The position numbers and the translations under genes were made by a program. The notes below the pieces were generated by a model. The model was given only the letters and a program-made list of their open reading frames with translations, was not told the DNA's origin and did no database searches. A DNA stretch of 64,000 nt, taken from contig NZ_UEFQ01000024.1 of NCBI RefSeq assembly GCF_900489465.1, forward strand, positions 1 to 64,000. Direction: 5' to 3'. This DNA comes from Aequorivita sp. CIP111184 (GTDB lineage: Bacteria; Bacteroidota; Bacteroidia; Flavobacteriales; Flavobacteriaceae). This document shows positions 1-8,970 of the stretch, one piece after another (position 1 is the first letter of the stretch; each line of letters begins with the position of its first letter).

Positions 1-28
1 AGACCGTGCCTATATCTCTAAGCGGGTG

Positions 29-58
29 CAAATGTACAACTCTTTTTTAATCCTGCAA
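29..58 (-). promoter_or_regulatory. Leftward promoter, distal member of a tandem pair
   Basis: On the minus strand a TTG (56-58) is followed after exactly 19 bases by TACATTTG (29-36). This fits the Bacteroidota primary sigma pattern TTG-N19-TAnnTTTG. The bases after the -7 box read CACCCGCT, as they do at the second promoter at 145. The target lies left of base 1 and cannot be seen. Confidence 0.75.
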
Positions 59-144
59 TACTTTTTAAAAAATATTTCAAAAAAAATTTAAGACCGTTGC
101 TCTTTGCTTTTTAGAACACCTCTAGTTGTTCTTTTTAGCGGGTG

Positions 145-174
145 CAAATATAGATCGCTTTTTCAATCCCACAA
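145..174 (-). promoter_or_regulatory. Leftward promoter, upstream member of a tandem pair
   Basis: On the minus strand a TTG (172-174, within TTTG) is followed after 19 bases by TATATTTG (145-152) and then CACCCGCT. Spacing and initially transcribed bases match the promoter at 29-58. Tandem promoters of this kind often serve stable RNA operons, but that is an inference, since the transcribed gene is outside the window. Confidence 0.75.
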
Positions 175-409
175 ACTTAATTCGTAGTTTTTTTAAAGTT
201 TTTTTCAAATACTTTCCAAGCATTTGAAAGCTACCTATTTAAAAACAAAAAAGTTTTTACAAACTATTCAGATAGGTAAGAAGCTTTAAAAAAACACCAG
301 ACAAAACCATAAACAAGGCTTATTCAGCGAATTAGATAACAATCAAAAATTAAAAGAACGAACTTCAAAAGTAATACCTTTTAAACTCCTGTGCAACCTG
401 CACCGCCTT

Positions 410-1111
410 TTAGTTATCAACAGATTTTCTTTTCCAATGTGAGGTGAGATCTAAATAATCAATTGGAAATGCAGGAGCTTGGCGCTCAAGTATATTATCC
501 CGAAAAGATCTTTCCAGGATGTCTTCAATTAAATAATCTTCTTTCACCTCAAAAGGCTTATATTCTTCTTTAAGGGAAATTTCAAAAAGACTGGCAGTAG
601 TATTATACCAGAAGGCTCGCCAACCAGTGCGGAGTTCTTTTACAAGATCAAAAGCCGTACGGCCCGTTTGTCTATCAATAAGCTTTACCAATATTTGGCC
701 CTCGGTGTGTGTTAGCTTTTTCAATTTTTCAGAAAACTCTCCTTCAATATAGTTTTGTATCCGTTTGGTATATCTTCTTCTATCCCCTTTGTTCTCTATA
801 GTCTTTAACCTTTCTGTCATTGTGGTCAATCTTTCGGCAGCGAGCTTGGCATATGGATATACCTTACGTGTTTTTCGGCGAAGAATTAAATACCGACGCT
901 TATCCTGTTCTGACATGAACTTAACTTTTTTCAAAAGATACACTTCATCCAGATTAATAATTTCACGAGCCGTAGTATCCCCTTTAATTATATAGTACAT
1001 AATCTCAGTGGAATCTTTTTGTTTTTCCAGAGTCTCTGTATCGGTTTGTCCAATAGCCGTGGTCAAACTGAATATTATTATACATATATATATAGGTACT
1101 GTGATTTTCAT
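410..1111 (-). CDS. DUF4294 domain protein, secreted or periplasmic
   Basis: The protein has 233 residues from the ATG at 1111. A longer frame opens at 1168, but the inner Met gives a clean signal peptide (MKITVPIYICIIIFSLTTAI, then GQ), so I prefer it. The central block contains RRYLILRRKTRKVYPYAKLA, a basic-aromatic signature I associate with DUF4294 of Bacteroidota. The rest is charged and probably helical. The function is unknown. It is divergent from the M42 peptidase gene to its right. The family call is from memory of the motif. Confidence 0.75.
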   Translation of the reverse strand: MKITVPIYICIIIFSLTTAIGQTDTETLEKQKDSTEIMYYIIKGDTTAREIINLDEVYLLKKVKFMSEQDKRRYLILRRKTRKVYPYAKLAAERLTTMTERLKTIENKGDRRRYTKRIQNYIEGEFSEKLKKLTHTEGQILVKLIDRQTGRTAFDLVKELRTGWRAFWYNTTASLFEISLKEEYKPFEVKEDYLIEDILERSFRDNILERQAPAFPIDYLDLTSHWKRKSVDN

Positions 1112-1238
1112 TCCAATAGTTTTTATAGAAAGCGAGATGTTATCCAAAAACGTTCCAAAAATAAGCAAATTGCATTGTGCGACTTAATAAGAAATCGCTA
1201 ATTTTACCGATACACATCTTTTCAGAACAAAAAACTAT

Positions 1239-2324
1239 ATGACTACTTCAATATTAACTGACAAATCTTTAAAATTTTTAGAGGAATACTTAAACAATGC
1301 TGCGCCGACTGGTTATGAATGGGACGGACAAAAATTGTGGATGAACTATCTTAAACCGTACGTTGATGAATTTTTCACCGATACCTATGGAACTGCAGTG
1401 GGCGTAATAAATCCCAAAGCTAAATTTAAGGTTGTAATTGAAGGGCATGCAGATGAAATTTCTTGGTATGTTAATTATATATGTGATGATGGATTGCTAT
1501 ATGTAATTAGAAATGGCGGCAGCGACCATCAAATTGCGCCTTCAAAAATTGTAAATATTCATACTAAAAATGGTATTATAAAAGGTGTTTTTGGATGGCC
1601 GGCAATACATACGCGCGATAAATCAAAAGAAGAAACCCCTAAACCTGACAACATTTTTATAGATGTAGGTGCAAAGGATAAAGAAGAAGTAGAGAAAATG
1701 GGTATTCACGTGGGTTGTGTAATAACATATCCCGATCAATTCCATATTTTGAACAAGGATAAATTTGTTTGCCGTGCTTTGGATAACCGAATGGGTGGTT
1801 TCATGATTGCCGAAGTAGCGAGATTACTTCACGAAAATAAAATCCAATTACCTTTTGGGCTCTACATCACCAATTCAGTACAGGAAGAAATTGGTCTCCG
1901 TGGCGCCGAAATGATTGCAGATCGTATAAAACCGAATGTAGCTATAGTTACTGATGTTACCCACGACACCACTACCCCAATGATTGACAAAAAGAAACAA
2001 GGGTTGGCAGAAATTGGTTGTGGTCCTGTAATAGCATATGCCCCGGCAGTGCAACAAAAACTACGCGACTTAATAGTTGAAACTGCAGAAAAGAAAATGA
2101 TTCCATTTCAACGGGCTGCACTATCTAGAGCTACGGGAACAGATACAGACGCATTTGCATATAGCAATGGAGGTGTGGCGAGTGCTTTAATCTCCCTTCC
2201 TTTACGTTATATGCACACTACTGTGGAAATGGTCCATCGTGATGATGTTGAAAATGTAATTAAACTTATTTATGAAACATTGCTAAATATAAAAGATGGT
2301 GAAACCTTTAGCTATTTTGATTGA
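1239..2324 (+). CDS. M42 family metallo-aminopeptidase
   Basis: This 361-residue protein belongs to the M42 (FrvX/glutamyl aminopeptidase) family of cytoplasmic dinuclear-metal peptidases that trim peptides from the N terminus. The expected residues are visible: EGHADE (His70, Asp72), RALDNRMGG (bridging Asp182), QEEIGLRGA (catalytic Glu216 and Glu217), TDVTHDT (Asp239) and RYMHTTVEM (His326). Length is normal for the family and there is no signal peptide. The gene converges on the hybrid kinase with only three bases between the stop codons, so there is no room for a separate terminator. Substrate preference cannot be read from sequence. Confidence 0.93.
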   Translation: MTTSILTDKSLKFLEEYLNNAAPTGYEWDGQKLWMNYLKPYVDEFFTDTYGTAVGVINPKAKFKVVIEGHADEISWYVNYICDDGLLYVIRNGGSDHQIAPSKIVNIHTKNGIIKGVFGWPAIHTRDKSKEETPKPDNIFIDVGAKDKEEVEKMGIHVGCVITYPDQFHILNKDKFVCRALDNRMGGFMIAEVARLLHENKIQLPFGLYITNSVQEEIGLRGAEMIADRIKPNVAIVTDVTHDTTTPMIDKKKQGLAEIGCGPVIAYAPAVQQKLRDLIVETAEKKMIPFQRAALSRATGTDTDAFAYSNGGVASALISLPLRYMHTTVEMVHRDDVENVIKLIYETLLNIKDGETFSYFD

Positions 2325-2327
2325 TAG

Positions 2328-4694
2328 CTAGGCAATTTTTAAAATTGAATCATTTTTATACTTTTTCATTTTTTCTATTAATAAGTCTCTATTTACAGGC
2401 TTAGTCATATAATCATTCATCCCAATGTCCAAAACTTTTTTGTGCGTTTCCTGCATAGCATCTGCTGTAACGGCAATAATTGGGATGGTTGAAATTGTTT
2501 TACCCGATGCTCCATTTCTAATAAGCCGGGTGGCTTCATATCCATCCATTACGGGCATTTGAAGATCCATTAAAACAATATTATATATATCTTTTTTTAA
2601 GGCTTCAATAGCTTCTGCCCCATTATTTACAACTGCAAAGCTTACTCCCGAATAACTGTTTAGCATTTTGCGCATTACCATTTGGTTTAATACATTGTCC
2701 TCCACAACCAATACGTGTAATTTATTTTGTAAACTGGATTCTACATAGGCTGGGGTATCAATAGATGAATCCTTCACCACACCTTCAATCAAAATATCTA
2801 TAAAAACTTGGGTGCCTTTGTTAGGCGTACTTTCAATATTAATTGTTCCTTGGTGTAATTCTACTAAATACTTTACAATAGTTAAACCAAGACCTATTCC
2901 TCCAAATCGGCGTTTGTGGTCTAATTTCATTTGATTGAAACTGTCAAATATATTTTGTTTGAAATCGGAATCTATCCCTACTCCTGTATCAGAAATATTA
3001 AAGGAAAAATTATATATTCCTTTTGCGCGTTTTGTACATCTCATTTTGAAGAGAATGTTTCCAGTATTGGTAAATTTCACCGCATTCCCCAACACATTGT
3101 TGACTATCTGTACAAATCTTTCCTGATCTCCTTTAACCAAAATTGGTATTTCATAATCCATCTCGAACTGATAATTCAGTCCTTTATTAATAGCTTCTTC
3201 TCTCCAGTTATTACTTATTTGATTAAGAATAATAGATGGATTGAATTCTTCCTTTTTCAATTCGAGTTGTTTCGTCTCAATTTTTTCAAAATCGAGAATA
3301 TCATTTACATTACTTAAAAGACTGATGGAGGCATTTTTAATAATCTCAAATTGCTTGCGCTCCTCATTATTATTTAGTTTGCTCAATTCAATTTCAGCAA
3401 TACCCATAATAGTATTGAGAGGGGTTCTAAGTTCGTGGCTCATATTGGACATAAAATATGATTTTAGCCCACTTATTTCTTCGGATTTTTGAAGGGCTAC
3501 TTCTTGTGATTTTTCTTTTTCAATCCTTAAATTTCTAATGAAATAGGTCATGGATATGGAAAGAAAAATTATCTCAAAACCAGTCCCAAATTTTGCGCTA
3601 TTAAGAGTATAAAAATTATTGGGCAGCAAGTTTAAATTATTCATTACGAAACCCATTAGACCTATTACCAAGAAAAAAATTCCAATCGAAAAATACCTGT
3701 CTATTGTGATTTTTCTAAAACGCATTAAAACAATGGTAGTTATAATAAGCAACAAACTCAACATACCATTAATATTGCAAATTGGATACGCAACAGCTAA
3801 CGTTTTCGGATTTATAAAAATTAATAAAGCCGCTATGGCCATGAGCGCATATAGTATTTTATATATTATTGAAAAACGCGGTAGTTTACTATTTACTCCA
3901 AGGAAATGCTCACAATATTTCAAAAGAAAAAAGTTGGAAAAAATAGCAGTTATAAGTACTGCTCTGGCGGCGAAATAACTTGGGGAAGTGAAAAAATACT
4001 GAAAAAGAAGTCCATCGAGCGCAGCCTGCATCAAGCCAATGGAAAGAACATAAATCCCGTAATAAAGAAAAGATTTTGCCCTTAAACTGGTATAAAAGAA
4101 TAAATAAATAATTCCGGCCAAAAACAATATTCCATAAAATAACCCAAGAAACATTTGTTGTTTATAATTTACTTGCCAAAATTCAGATTCTGTATAAAGG
4201 TTGAATGGAAGGTTAATTGTTTCACCATCACTTTTAAGATGGAGATAAAATTGCTGTTCACTATTTTCGGGAAGCTCTATTTTGAAAACTGTAGAACGAT
4301 GCGCCACTTGCCGTTCATTAAAAGGAATTTGGTCTCCACTTTTAAATTTCGTTATTTTATCATCATTGCTAATTTGATAAAGTTCGGCAACATCTGTAAT
4401 AGGCCTAGCTGTTTCAAGGTAATATGTTTTAGCTTGATCATTGCTATTTTCCAACTTAAACTTAATCCAATAATTATCCGTGGTGAAGCCAGTACTTTGG
4501 TTTTCGGAATTTAATGGCAAAAATTTATTTGAAAAACCATGCTGGATTTCTGAAAGCTCGTAATTAGATTTTCCGGCATCATAAAATTCAGCATATTCAT
4601 ATAGTTTTCCTTTACTGTTCTCAGTATCAAACACAGCATTTTGTGCATTACAGCCAAATCCTATAATGAAGAATAAAAGTAGTAGGTGTTTCAT
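2328..4694 (-). CDS. Hybrid sensor histidine kinase with 7TMR-DISM sensor
   Basis: A 788-residue membrane protein. The order is signal peptide (1-18), extracytoplasmic beta-rich 7TMR-DISM ligand domain (about 25-170), seven predicted membrane helices (about 180-390), HisKA with SHELRTPLN (phospho-acceptor His420), HATPase with DTGVGID (569-575) and GGIGLGL (598-604), and a C-terminal receiver with VVEDN (663-667) and acceptor Asp710 in LMDLQMP. It is therefore a hybrid kinase that passes phosphate to its own receiver. No output domain or HPt domain is visible, and no response regulator lies next to it, so its partner is unknown. The signal sensed is also unknown; the DISM extracellular domain is often carbohydrate-binding-like. 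Confidence 0.92.
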   Translation of the reverse strand: MKHLLLLFFIIGFGCNAQNAVFDTENSKGKLYEYAEFYDAGKSNYELSEIQHGFSNKFLPLNSENQSTGFTTDNYWIKFKLENSNDQAKTYYLETARPITDVAELYQISNDDKITKFKSGDQIPFNERQVAHRSTVFKIELPENSEQQFYLHLKSDGETINLPFNLYTESEFWQVNYKQQMFLGLFYGILFLAGIIYLFFYTSLRAKSFLYYGIYVLSIGLMQAALDGLLFQYFFTSPSYFAARAVLITAIFSNFFLLKYCEHFLGVNSKLPRFSIIYKILYALMAIAALLIFINPKTLAVAYPICNINGMLSLLLIITTIVLMRFRKITIDRYFSIGIFFLVIGLMGFVMNNLNLLPNNFYTLNSAKFGTGFEIIFLSISMTYFIRNLRIEKEKSQEVALQKSEEISGLKSYFMSNMSHELRTPLNTIMGIAEIELSKLNNNEERKQFEIIKNASISLLSNVNDILDFEKIETKQLELKKEEFNPSIILNQISNNWREEAINKGLNYQFEMDYEIPILVKGDQERFVQIVNNVLGNAVKFTNTGNILFKMRCTKRAKGIYNFSFNISDTGVGIDSDFKQNIFDSFNQMKLDHKRRFGGIGLGLTIVKYLVELHQGTINIESTPNKGTQVFIDILIEGVVKDSSIDTPAYVESSLQNKLHVLVVEDNVLNQMVMRKMLNSYSGVSFAVVNNGAEAIEALKKDIYNIVLMDLQMPVMDGYEATRLIRNGASGKTISTIPIIAVTADAMQETHKKVLDIGMNDYMTKPVNRDLLIEKMKKYKNDSILKIA

Positions 4695-5034
4695 TGTGGG
4701 GACTTAAAAACATTTAAACATACGGAAAAAACTTACAAAGAGTTTTAAGTTTTATTAAAATTATTTAAGATTGATAAAAAGGATGGCATATTAATTATGC
4801 AAGCCTATTTTTTTTATATCTCTTAAATAATTTAAAAAAAATAAAGAAATACATTAGTGTAAATTGCTGACTATAAAATACCTAACAAGTTATATTGCAA
4901 ACAATATTCAATACGTAAAATGAATTATTATTCTAATATCTAAAATGAACTATCTATAAATAATTCTGAGGTATCTATGAAAAGCTTTACTCTGGTTGCA
5001 ATTTTATTATATTTACCTCAAAATTCCCCAGCTT
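4695..5034. other. Divergent intergenic region
   Basis: About 340 very A/T-rich bases lie between the hybrid kinase and the acyltransferase gene. They must hold two divergent promoters, but I find no clear TTG-N19-TAnnTTTG match. A short out-of-frame ATG reading frame beginning at 4977 overlaps the acyltransferase start and looks like a chance frame. Confidence 0.5.
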
Positions 5035-6465
5035 TTGTTATTCAACTCCTTTTCATTTGGATTGTTTCTGCCCATAACCCTTTTATTATATTGGGCAGTT
5101 GGCTTCAAAAGAATAAAAGCTCAAAATCTAATTCTACTTGTTGCCAGCTACTTTTTTTATAGTCTTTGGGATTGGCGATTTTTGTTTCTTATTATTGCTA
5201 GCTCACTTGTAGATTACTATGCCGCACTTGCTATAAAAGAGAACGAAAAGAATAACACTCAAAAATTTTATCTCTACAGCAGTATTCTTTGGAATCTGGG
5301 AGTGCTTTTCATTTTTAAATACTACAATTTTTTTATTGATGAATTTGCACTGCTTTTTAATCTGCAACAAGGCGAATATGCTTTTAGTACATTAAACCTT
5401 ATTCTTCCAGTTGGGTTAAGTTTTTATACTTTCCAAACGATGAGCTACACCATTGACGTTTACAAAAAACGAATTAAACCTACTGGAAACCTGCTCAACT
5501 TTTTATGTTTTGTTAGTTTCTTTCCACAGTTAGTTGCAGGGCCAATTGAAAAAGCTTCTGATTTGTTGCCTCAGTTCAGCAAAAAGCGGACTTTTAAAAA
5601 AGAAGAGGTAAAAGAAGGCCTACGTCAGATTCTTTGGGGGCTTTTTAAGAAAATGGTAATTGCAGACAATGCCGCTTATATTGTAAATATGGTCTACGCT
5701 TCTCCCGAGGATTATGGAAGTCTTTCCTTACTTTATGCTTCAGTGCTTTTCTTTTTTCAGATTTACGGTGATTTTTCGGGCTACTCAGATATTGCTATTG
5801 GTAGCGCTAAATTATTCGGTTTTAAACTTAGTAAAAACTTTAATATACCATACTTAGCCAAAAGTGTAACAGATTTTTGGCAGCGTTGGCACATAACCCT
5901 AACTCGTTGGTTTACAGATTACGTTTATTTTCCACTAACAAAACAAAACCCTCGCAGCAAATGGTTGCGAAATATAGCCGTTCTCTTAACTATGGGCCTT
6001 GTAGGTATGTGGCACGGTGCTAATTCTACCTTCATAATATTCGGTGTTTTTCAAGGATTTTTAATTGTTCTAGAAAGAACCCCAATATCAAAAAATGGTA
6101 GATCTCGACTATTTCATAAAACACTGAGACCCCATTTACTTTTTCCTTTATTCAGTTTGCTTGTTATTATTGCATCCAGTATCCTTTTTAGAAGTCAAAA
6201 TATTGATGATGTTTGGCTTATTTTTCAAAGAATTTTTTCCTTTATTCCTAGTGGCAATATTGGTTTATTAATAAACAAATATTTTTTGGTATGCTTCTTT
6301 ATTATGATAACTGCTGAAATATTGACGCGATTTAAGGAATTTCCGTTAAGTAAAATTGACAGATATGTTAGTTTGCCTGTGCGTTGGATTATTTATTATA
6401 CTCTCATTTTTTTCATTTTTCAATATGCCGGATTTAAAGAAGATTTTATCTATTTCCAATTTTAA
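5035..6465 (+). CDS. MBOAT family membrane O-acyltransferase (AlgI-like)
   Basis: A polytopic membrane protein of about 477 residues in the AlgI/DltB-type MBOAT family, which transfers acyl groups to extracytoplasmic polysaccharide. The signature GMWHGA near residue 325 carries the conserved His, with NFNIPYLAKSVTDFWQRWH before it. No in-frame ATG lies near the N terminus. TTG at 5035 gives MLFNSFSFGLFLP, which matches the usual family beginning; an earlier TTG at 4996 adds 13 unusual residues. The last 41 bases overlap the next gene, an SGNH-type protein, as in known acetylation pairs. The acceptor polymer is not known; it need not be the capsule encoded at 40-61 kb. Confidence 0.9.
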   Translation: MLFNSFSFGLFLPITLLLYWAVGFKRIKAQNLILLVASYFFYSLWDWRFLFLIIASSLVDYYAALAIKENEKNNTQKFYLYSSILWNLGVLFIFKYYNFFIDEFALLFNLQQGEYAFSTLNLILPVGLSFYTFQTMSYTIDVYKKRIKPTGNLLNFLCFVSFFPQLVAGPIEKASDLLPQFSKKRTFKKEEVKEGLRQILWGLFKKMVIADNAAYIVNMVYASPEDYGSLSLLYASVLFFFQIYGDFSGYSDIAIGSAKLFGFKLSKNFNIPYLAKSVTDFWQRWHITLTRWFTDYVYFPLTKQNPRSKWLRNIAVLLTMGLVGMWHGANSTFIIFGVFQGFLIVLERTPISKNGRSRLFHKTLRPHLLFPLFSLLVIIASSILFRSQNIDDVWLIFQRIFSFIPSGNIGLLINKYFLVCFFIMITAEILTRFKEFPLSKIDRYVSLPVRWIIYYTLIFFIFQYAGFKEDFIYFQF

Positions 6466-7429
6466 TAAATCGCAGCGGCAATTTTTAAAATACTGCCTGC
6501 TTTTTTTCATACCTGTGGTTATCATCTATTGTATACTGGAGATGTTAGCTGTAAATCTTCCTATAAATTACAAGGTTGTGAGTGATTATTTAAATTCACA
6601 TTCAAAAAAAATTGAATTAATGGCTTTAGGGTCATCTCAGGTAAGATGCGGCTTTAACCCTGCCTTATCAAATAAAATAGCTATTAATATTGCTTCTTCG
6701 TCGCAACATCACAAAGAAGATTTTTTAATTTTACAGGGAACTATAGATAGGCTTCCAAATTTAAAATATGTATTGTTTGAAGTATCCTATATGCATTTAG
6801 AATTGCCATATCATTCAAATGAATTTTGGAAAAACAACATTTATCTAAAATATTATGATATTAATGCTTTTGAACGAACCACTTATTTTAAAGATAGACT
6901 GTTATATCTATCAAACGCAAGATTTTATTCTGCAAAATTGAGAAACTATTATATATATAAAGATGATAAGGTTCATTTGAATAAGTTCGGCTTTGATACT
7001 AATAATTATTACGGCTCCTTCAATAAATTAAACTACGACACTTCCAAAATCACTAACAATCATTTTAAAATATATACGCGCGAAAATTTAGATATATTTA
7101 AAAACAATACCACATATCTATTCAATATGCTGGACTATATGCAGTCCAAAAAATTGAGCGTAATAATTTGCACCTTTCCCTTGTATAAAACATATCTTAA
7201 AAAAAGAAACCCAGCTGTAGTTCATCGAAGAGACAGCATACTTACTATAATTAAGAAAAAATACAGCAACGTATTACTTTTGAGAGAGGAAACTGATACA
7301 CTCCAATTTATAGTGAATGATTTTTTAAATGAAAACCATTTAAATCCAGATGGAGCAAAAAAATTCACAGCTTTGGTAAACCAAAAACTGGATAGTTTTT
7401 CTACGAAAGCACCAAAGAGGCCTCATTAA
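6425..7429 (+). CDS. SGNH-like partner of the MBOAT acyltransferase
   Basis: The ATG at 6425 (MPDLKKIL) gives about 334 residues. A longer frame from 6356 lies wholly within the MBOAT gene and is less likely. One N-terminal membrane helix (about 22-42) anchors a soluble domain that is probably extracytoplasmic. GSSQVRCG holds a candidate nucleophilic Ser, and ENHLNPDG near the C terminus supplies the Asn/His of an SGNH-type triad, so it is probably an AlgX/DltD-like esterase or transferase. The 41-base overlap with the MBOAT gene implies translational coupling and joint function in O-acylation of a surface polymer. The family call rests on motif placement and context; overall similarity to known members is weak by eye. 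Confidence 0.72.
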   Translation: MPDLKKILSISNFNKSQRQFLKYCLLFFIPVVIIYCILEMLAVNLPINYKVVSDYLNSHSKKIELMALGSSQVRCGFNPALSNKIAINIASSSQHHKEDFLILQGTIDRLPNLKYVLFEVSYMHLELPYHSNEFWKNNIYLKYYDINAFERTTYFKDRLLYLSNARFYSAKLRNYYIYKDDKVHLNKFGFDTNNYYGSFNKLNYDTSKITNNHFKIYTRENLDIFKNNTTYLFNMLDYMQSKKLSVIICTFPLYKTYLKKRNPAVVHRRDSILTIIKKKYSNVLLLREETDTLQFIVNDFLNENHLNPDGAKKFTALVNQKLDSFSTKAPKRPH

Positions 7430-7481
7430 AAATAAAGATTTCATAATCCTTGCCCTTAATTCAACGGTTAAGCTAGTGATG

Positions 7482-7510
7482 ATAAACCTCACTTTTGAAG
7501 GTAGGTTTAT
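7482..7510. terminator. Weak hairpin between convergent genes
   Basis: ATAAACCT (7482-7489) pairs with AGGTTTAT (7503-7510). It lies between the SGNH gene and the symporter gene and overlaps the symporter stop codon. The stem is A/T-rich and there is no long T tract, so this is a weak candidate. Confidence 0.35.
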
Positions 7511-8892
7511 AAGGACATCTTCTTATGCTTTAATTTCTCAAAATAAACCTTTGCTTCCCTTATCACTCTTGGCGCAAGTATAATTGTCGCCGTCATCGTA
7601 GGAATTGCCATCAATGCAAAAAAGGTATCAATCAAATTAATCATCATATTCAATGATGTTGTAGCTCCTATAAGAATACTTATAATGTAGAAATAGTTAT
7701 AAATCCCCTTGTTTTTTGCACCGAAAAGGAATGACATACATTTACTACCGTAATAAGAATATGAAAAAAGCGAAGAAATACTGAAAGTGACAATGCATGC
7801 CAATAAACCGTATTTTCCTAAAACCGGCATGCTTTCCTCAAATGCAGATGCAGTTAAACTAACACCGTTTGCATCGCTACTCTGCCAAACACCCGTAACC
7901 AAAATTGCCAAAGCTGTAAGCGTACAGATTATTAAAGTATCTATTGCTGGACCTAACATTGCTACAAGTCCTTCCCTTATTGGTTCACTGGTTTTTGCTG
8001 CGCCGTGGGCCATAGGCGCTGTACCAATTCCTGCTTCATTTGAAAATGCACCACGACGAATTCCCAAAAGAATTATTCCTCCAATAGCCCCGCCCAGAAA
8101 GGCATCACCTTTATAAAAATTTGCAGAAAAAGCATCGGTAATAATCATTCCCAAGTATTTGGGAACTACATCAATATGAACCCCTAAAATGATTAAAACC
8201 AATAGAAAGTAGAGAATCACCATTCCTGGAACAATTTTAGAAGCTGTTTTGCTGATACGCGAAAGTCCTCCTAATATTACAAGGGCAGTGATTGCAGCCA
8301 ACACCAAACCAATAATTAAGTCTGTTTTAAAACCATAGTATATTCCGGCAGGTTTCAACAGTATATCATTAATAGCTTGGGTAAGTTGGTTTACATTGAA
8401 AACTGGCAAAGCCCCAACCAACCCTGCAACACTAAATAAAACTGCCATAGGCATCCACTTTCTGCCCAAACCTTCTGTTATAAAATACATAGGGCCGCCT
8501 TGAATTTTTCCTTCACTATCTTTTCCGCGGTAGAGAATGGCGAGCGTAGCCGTAAAGAATTTAGTTGACATCCCAATTACAGCGCTCACCCACATCCAAA
8601 AAACAGCTCCTGGGCCACCAATAGCAATGGCCACGGCAACTCCTGCAATATTTCCCATTCCAACTGTGGCAGAAAGAGCTGTTGTCAATGCTTGAAAATG
8701 TGTTATTTCGCCAGCATCGCTTTCGTTGTCATATTTTCCTCTCAATACTGCAATGGCGTGTCCCAAATAACGAAATGGAAGAAATTTAATTCTAATTAAA
8801 AGATATAATCCTCCTCCAATTAAAAGTATTAATAATGGCAAACCCCAAGCTGCAGAGGCCATTTGCGAAACAATTTTGTCTAGTTCTTTCAA
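7507..8892 (-). CDS. Alanine/glycine:cation symporter (AGCS family)
   Basis: A 461-residue polytopic inner-membrane protein of the AGCS (sodium:alanine symporter, SSF-unrelated) family. It takes up alanine or glycine with Na+ or H+. Family marks are ALSATVGMGNIAGVAVAI near residue 73, GPGAVFWMWVSAVIG shortly after, and GRGAFSNEAGIG-like sequence in the middle (seen here as RRGAFSNEAGIGTAPMAHG). About ten hydrophobic helices are visible and the length is typical. It is monocistronic, divergent from the PagL-like gene and convergent with the SGNH gene. The exact amino acid and ion cannot be determined from sequence. Confidence 0.93.
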   Translation of the reverse strand: MKELDKIVSQMASAAWGLPLLILLIGGGLYLLIRIKFLPFRYLGHAIAVLRGKYDNESDAGEITHFQALTTALSATVGMGNIAGVAVAIAIGGPGAVFWMWVSAVIGMSTKFFTATLAILYRGKDSEGKIQGGPMYFITEGLGRKWMPMAVLFSVAGLVGALPVFNVNQLTQAINDILLKPAGIYYGFKTDLIIGLVLAAITALVILGGLSRISKTASKIVPGMVILYFLLVLIILGVHIDVVPKYLGMIITDAFSANFYKGDAFLGGAIGGIILLGIRRGAFSNEAGIGTAPMAHGAAKTSEPIREGLVAMLGPAIDTLIICTLTALAILVTGVWQSSDANGVSLTASAFEESMPVLGKYGLLACIVTFSISSLFSYSYYGSKCMSFLFGAKNKGIYNYFYIISILIGATTSLNMMINLIDTFFALMAIPTMTATIILAPRVIREAKVYFEKLKHKKMSL

Positions 8893-8970
8893 AGGAGATA
8901 CTTAAATTTTCAACTAATGTAGGATTAAAATTTTTAAAATTAACAGGGAAATTGTTACTTGCAGCGCCAA

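Larger units (their letters stand above)
1..409. other. Left-edge intergenic region
   Basis: There is no gene in these 409 bases. They hold two leftward promoters, listed separately, which would transcribe out of the window. The rest is A/T-rich with runs of A and T. A weak palindrome (GTGCA-ACC-TGCAC, 391-403) lies just beyond the stop codon of the DUF4294 gene. I looked for tRNA or rRNA sequence here and saw none. Confidence 0.7.

Noticed and set aside
1-409. tRNA or rRNA gene at the left edge
   Set aside because: No cloverleaf, CCA end or rRNA sequence is visible; only the promoters are supported.
4977-5162. Small ORF with ATG at 4977
   Set aside because: It overlaps the MBOAT gene in another frame, has no similarity to anything I know, and the MBOAT frame is clearly coding.
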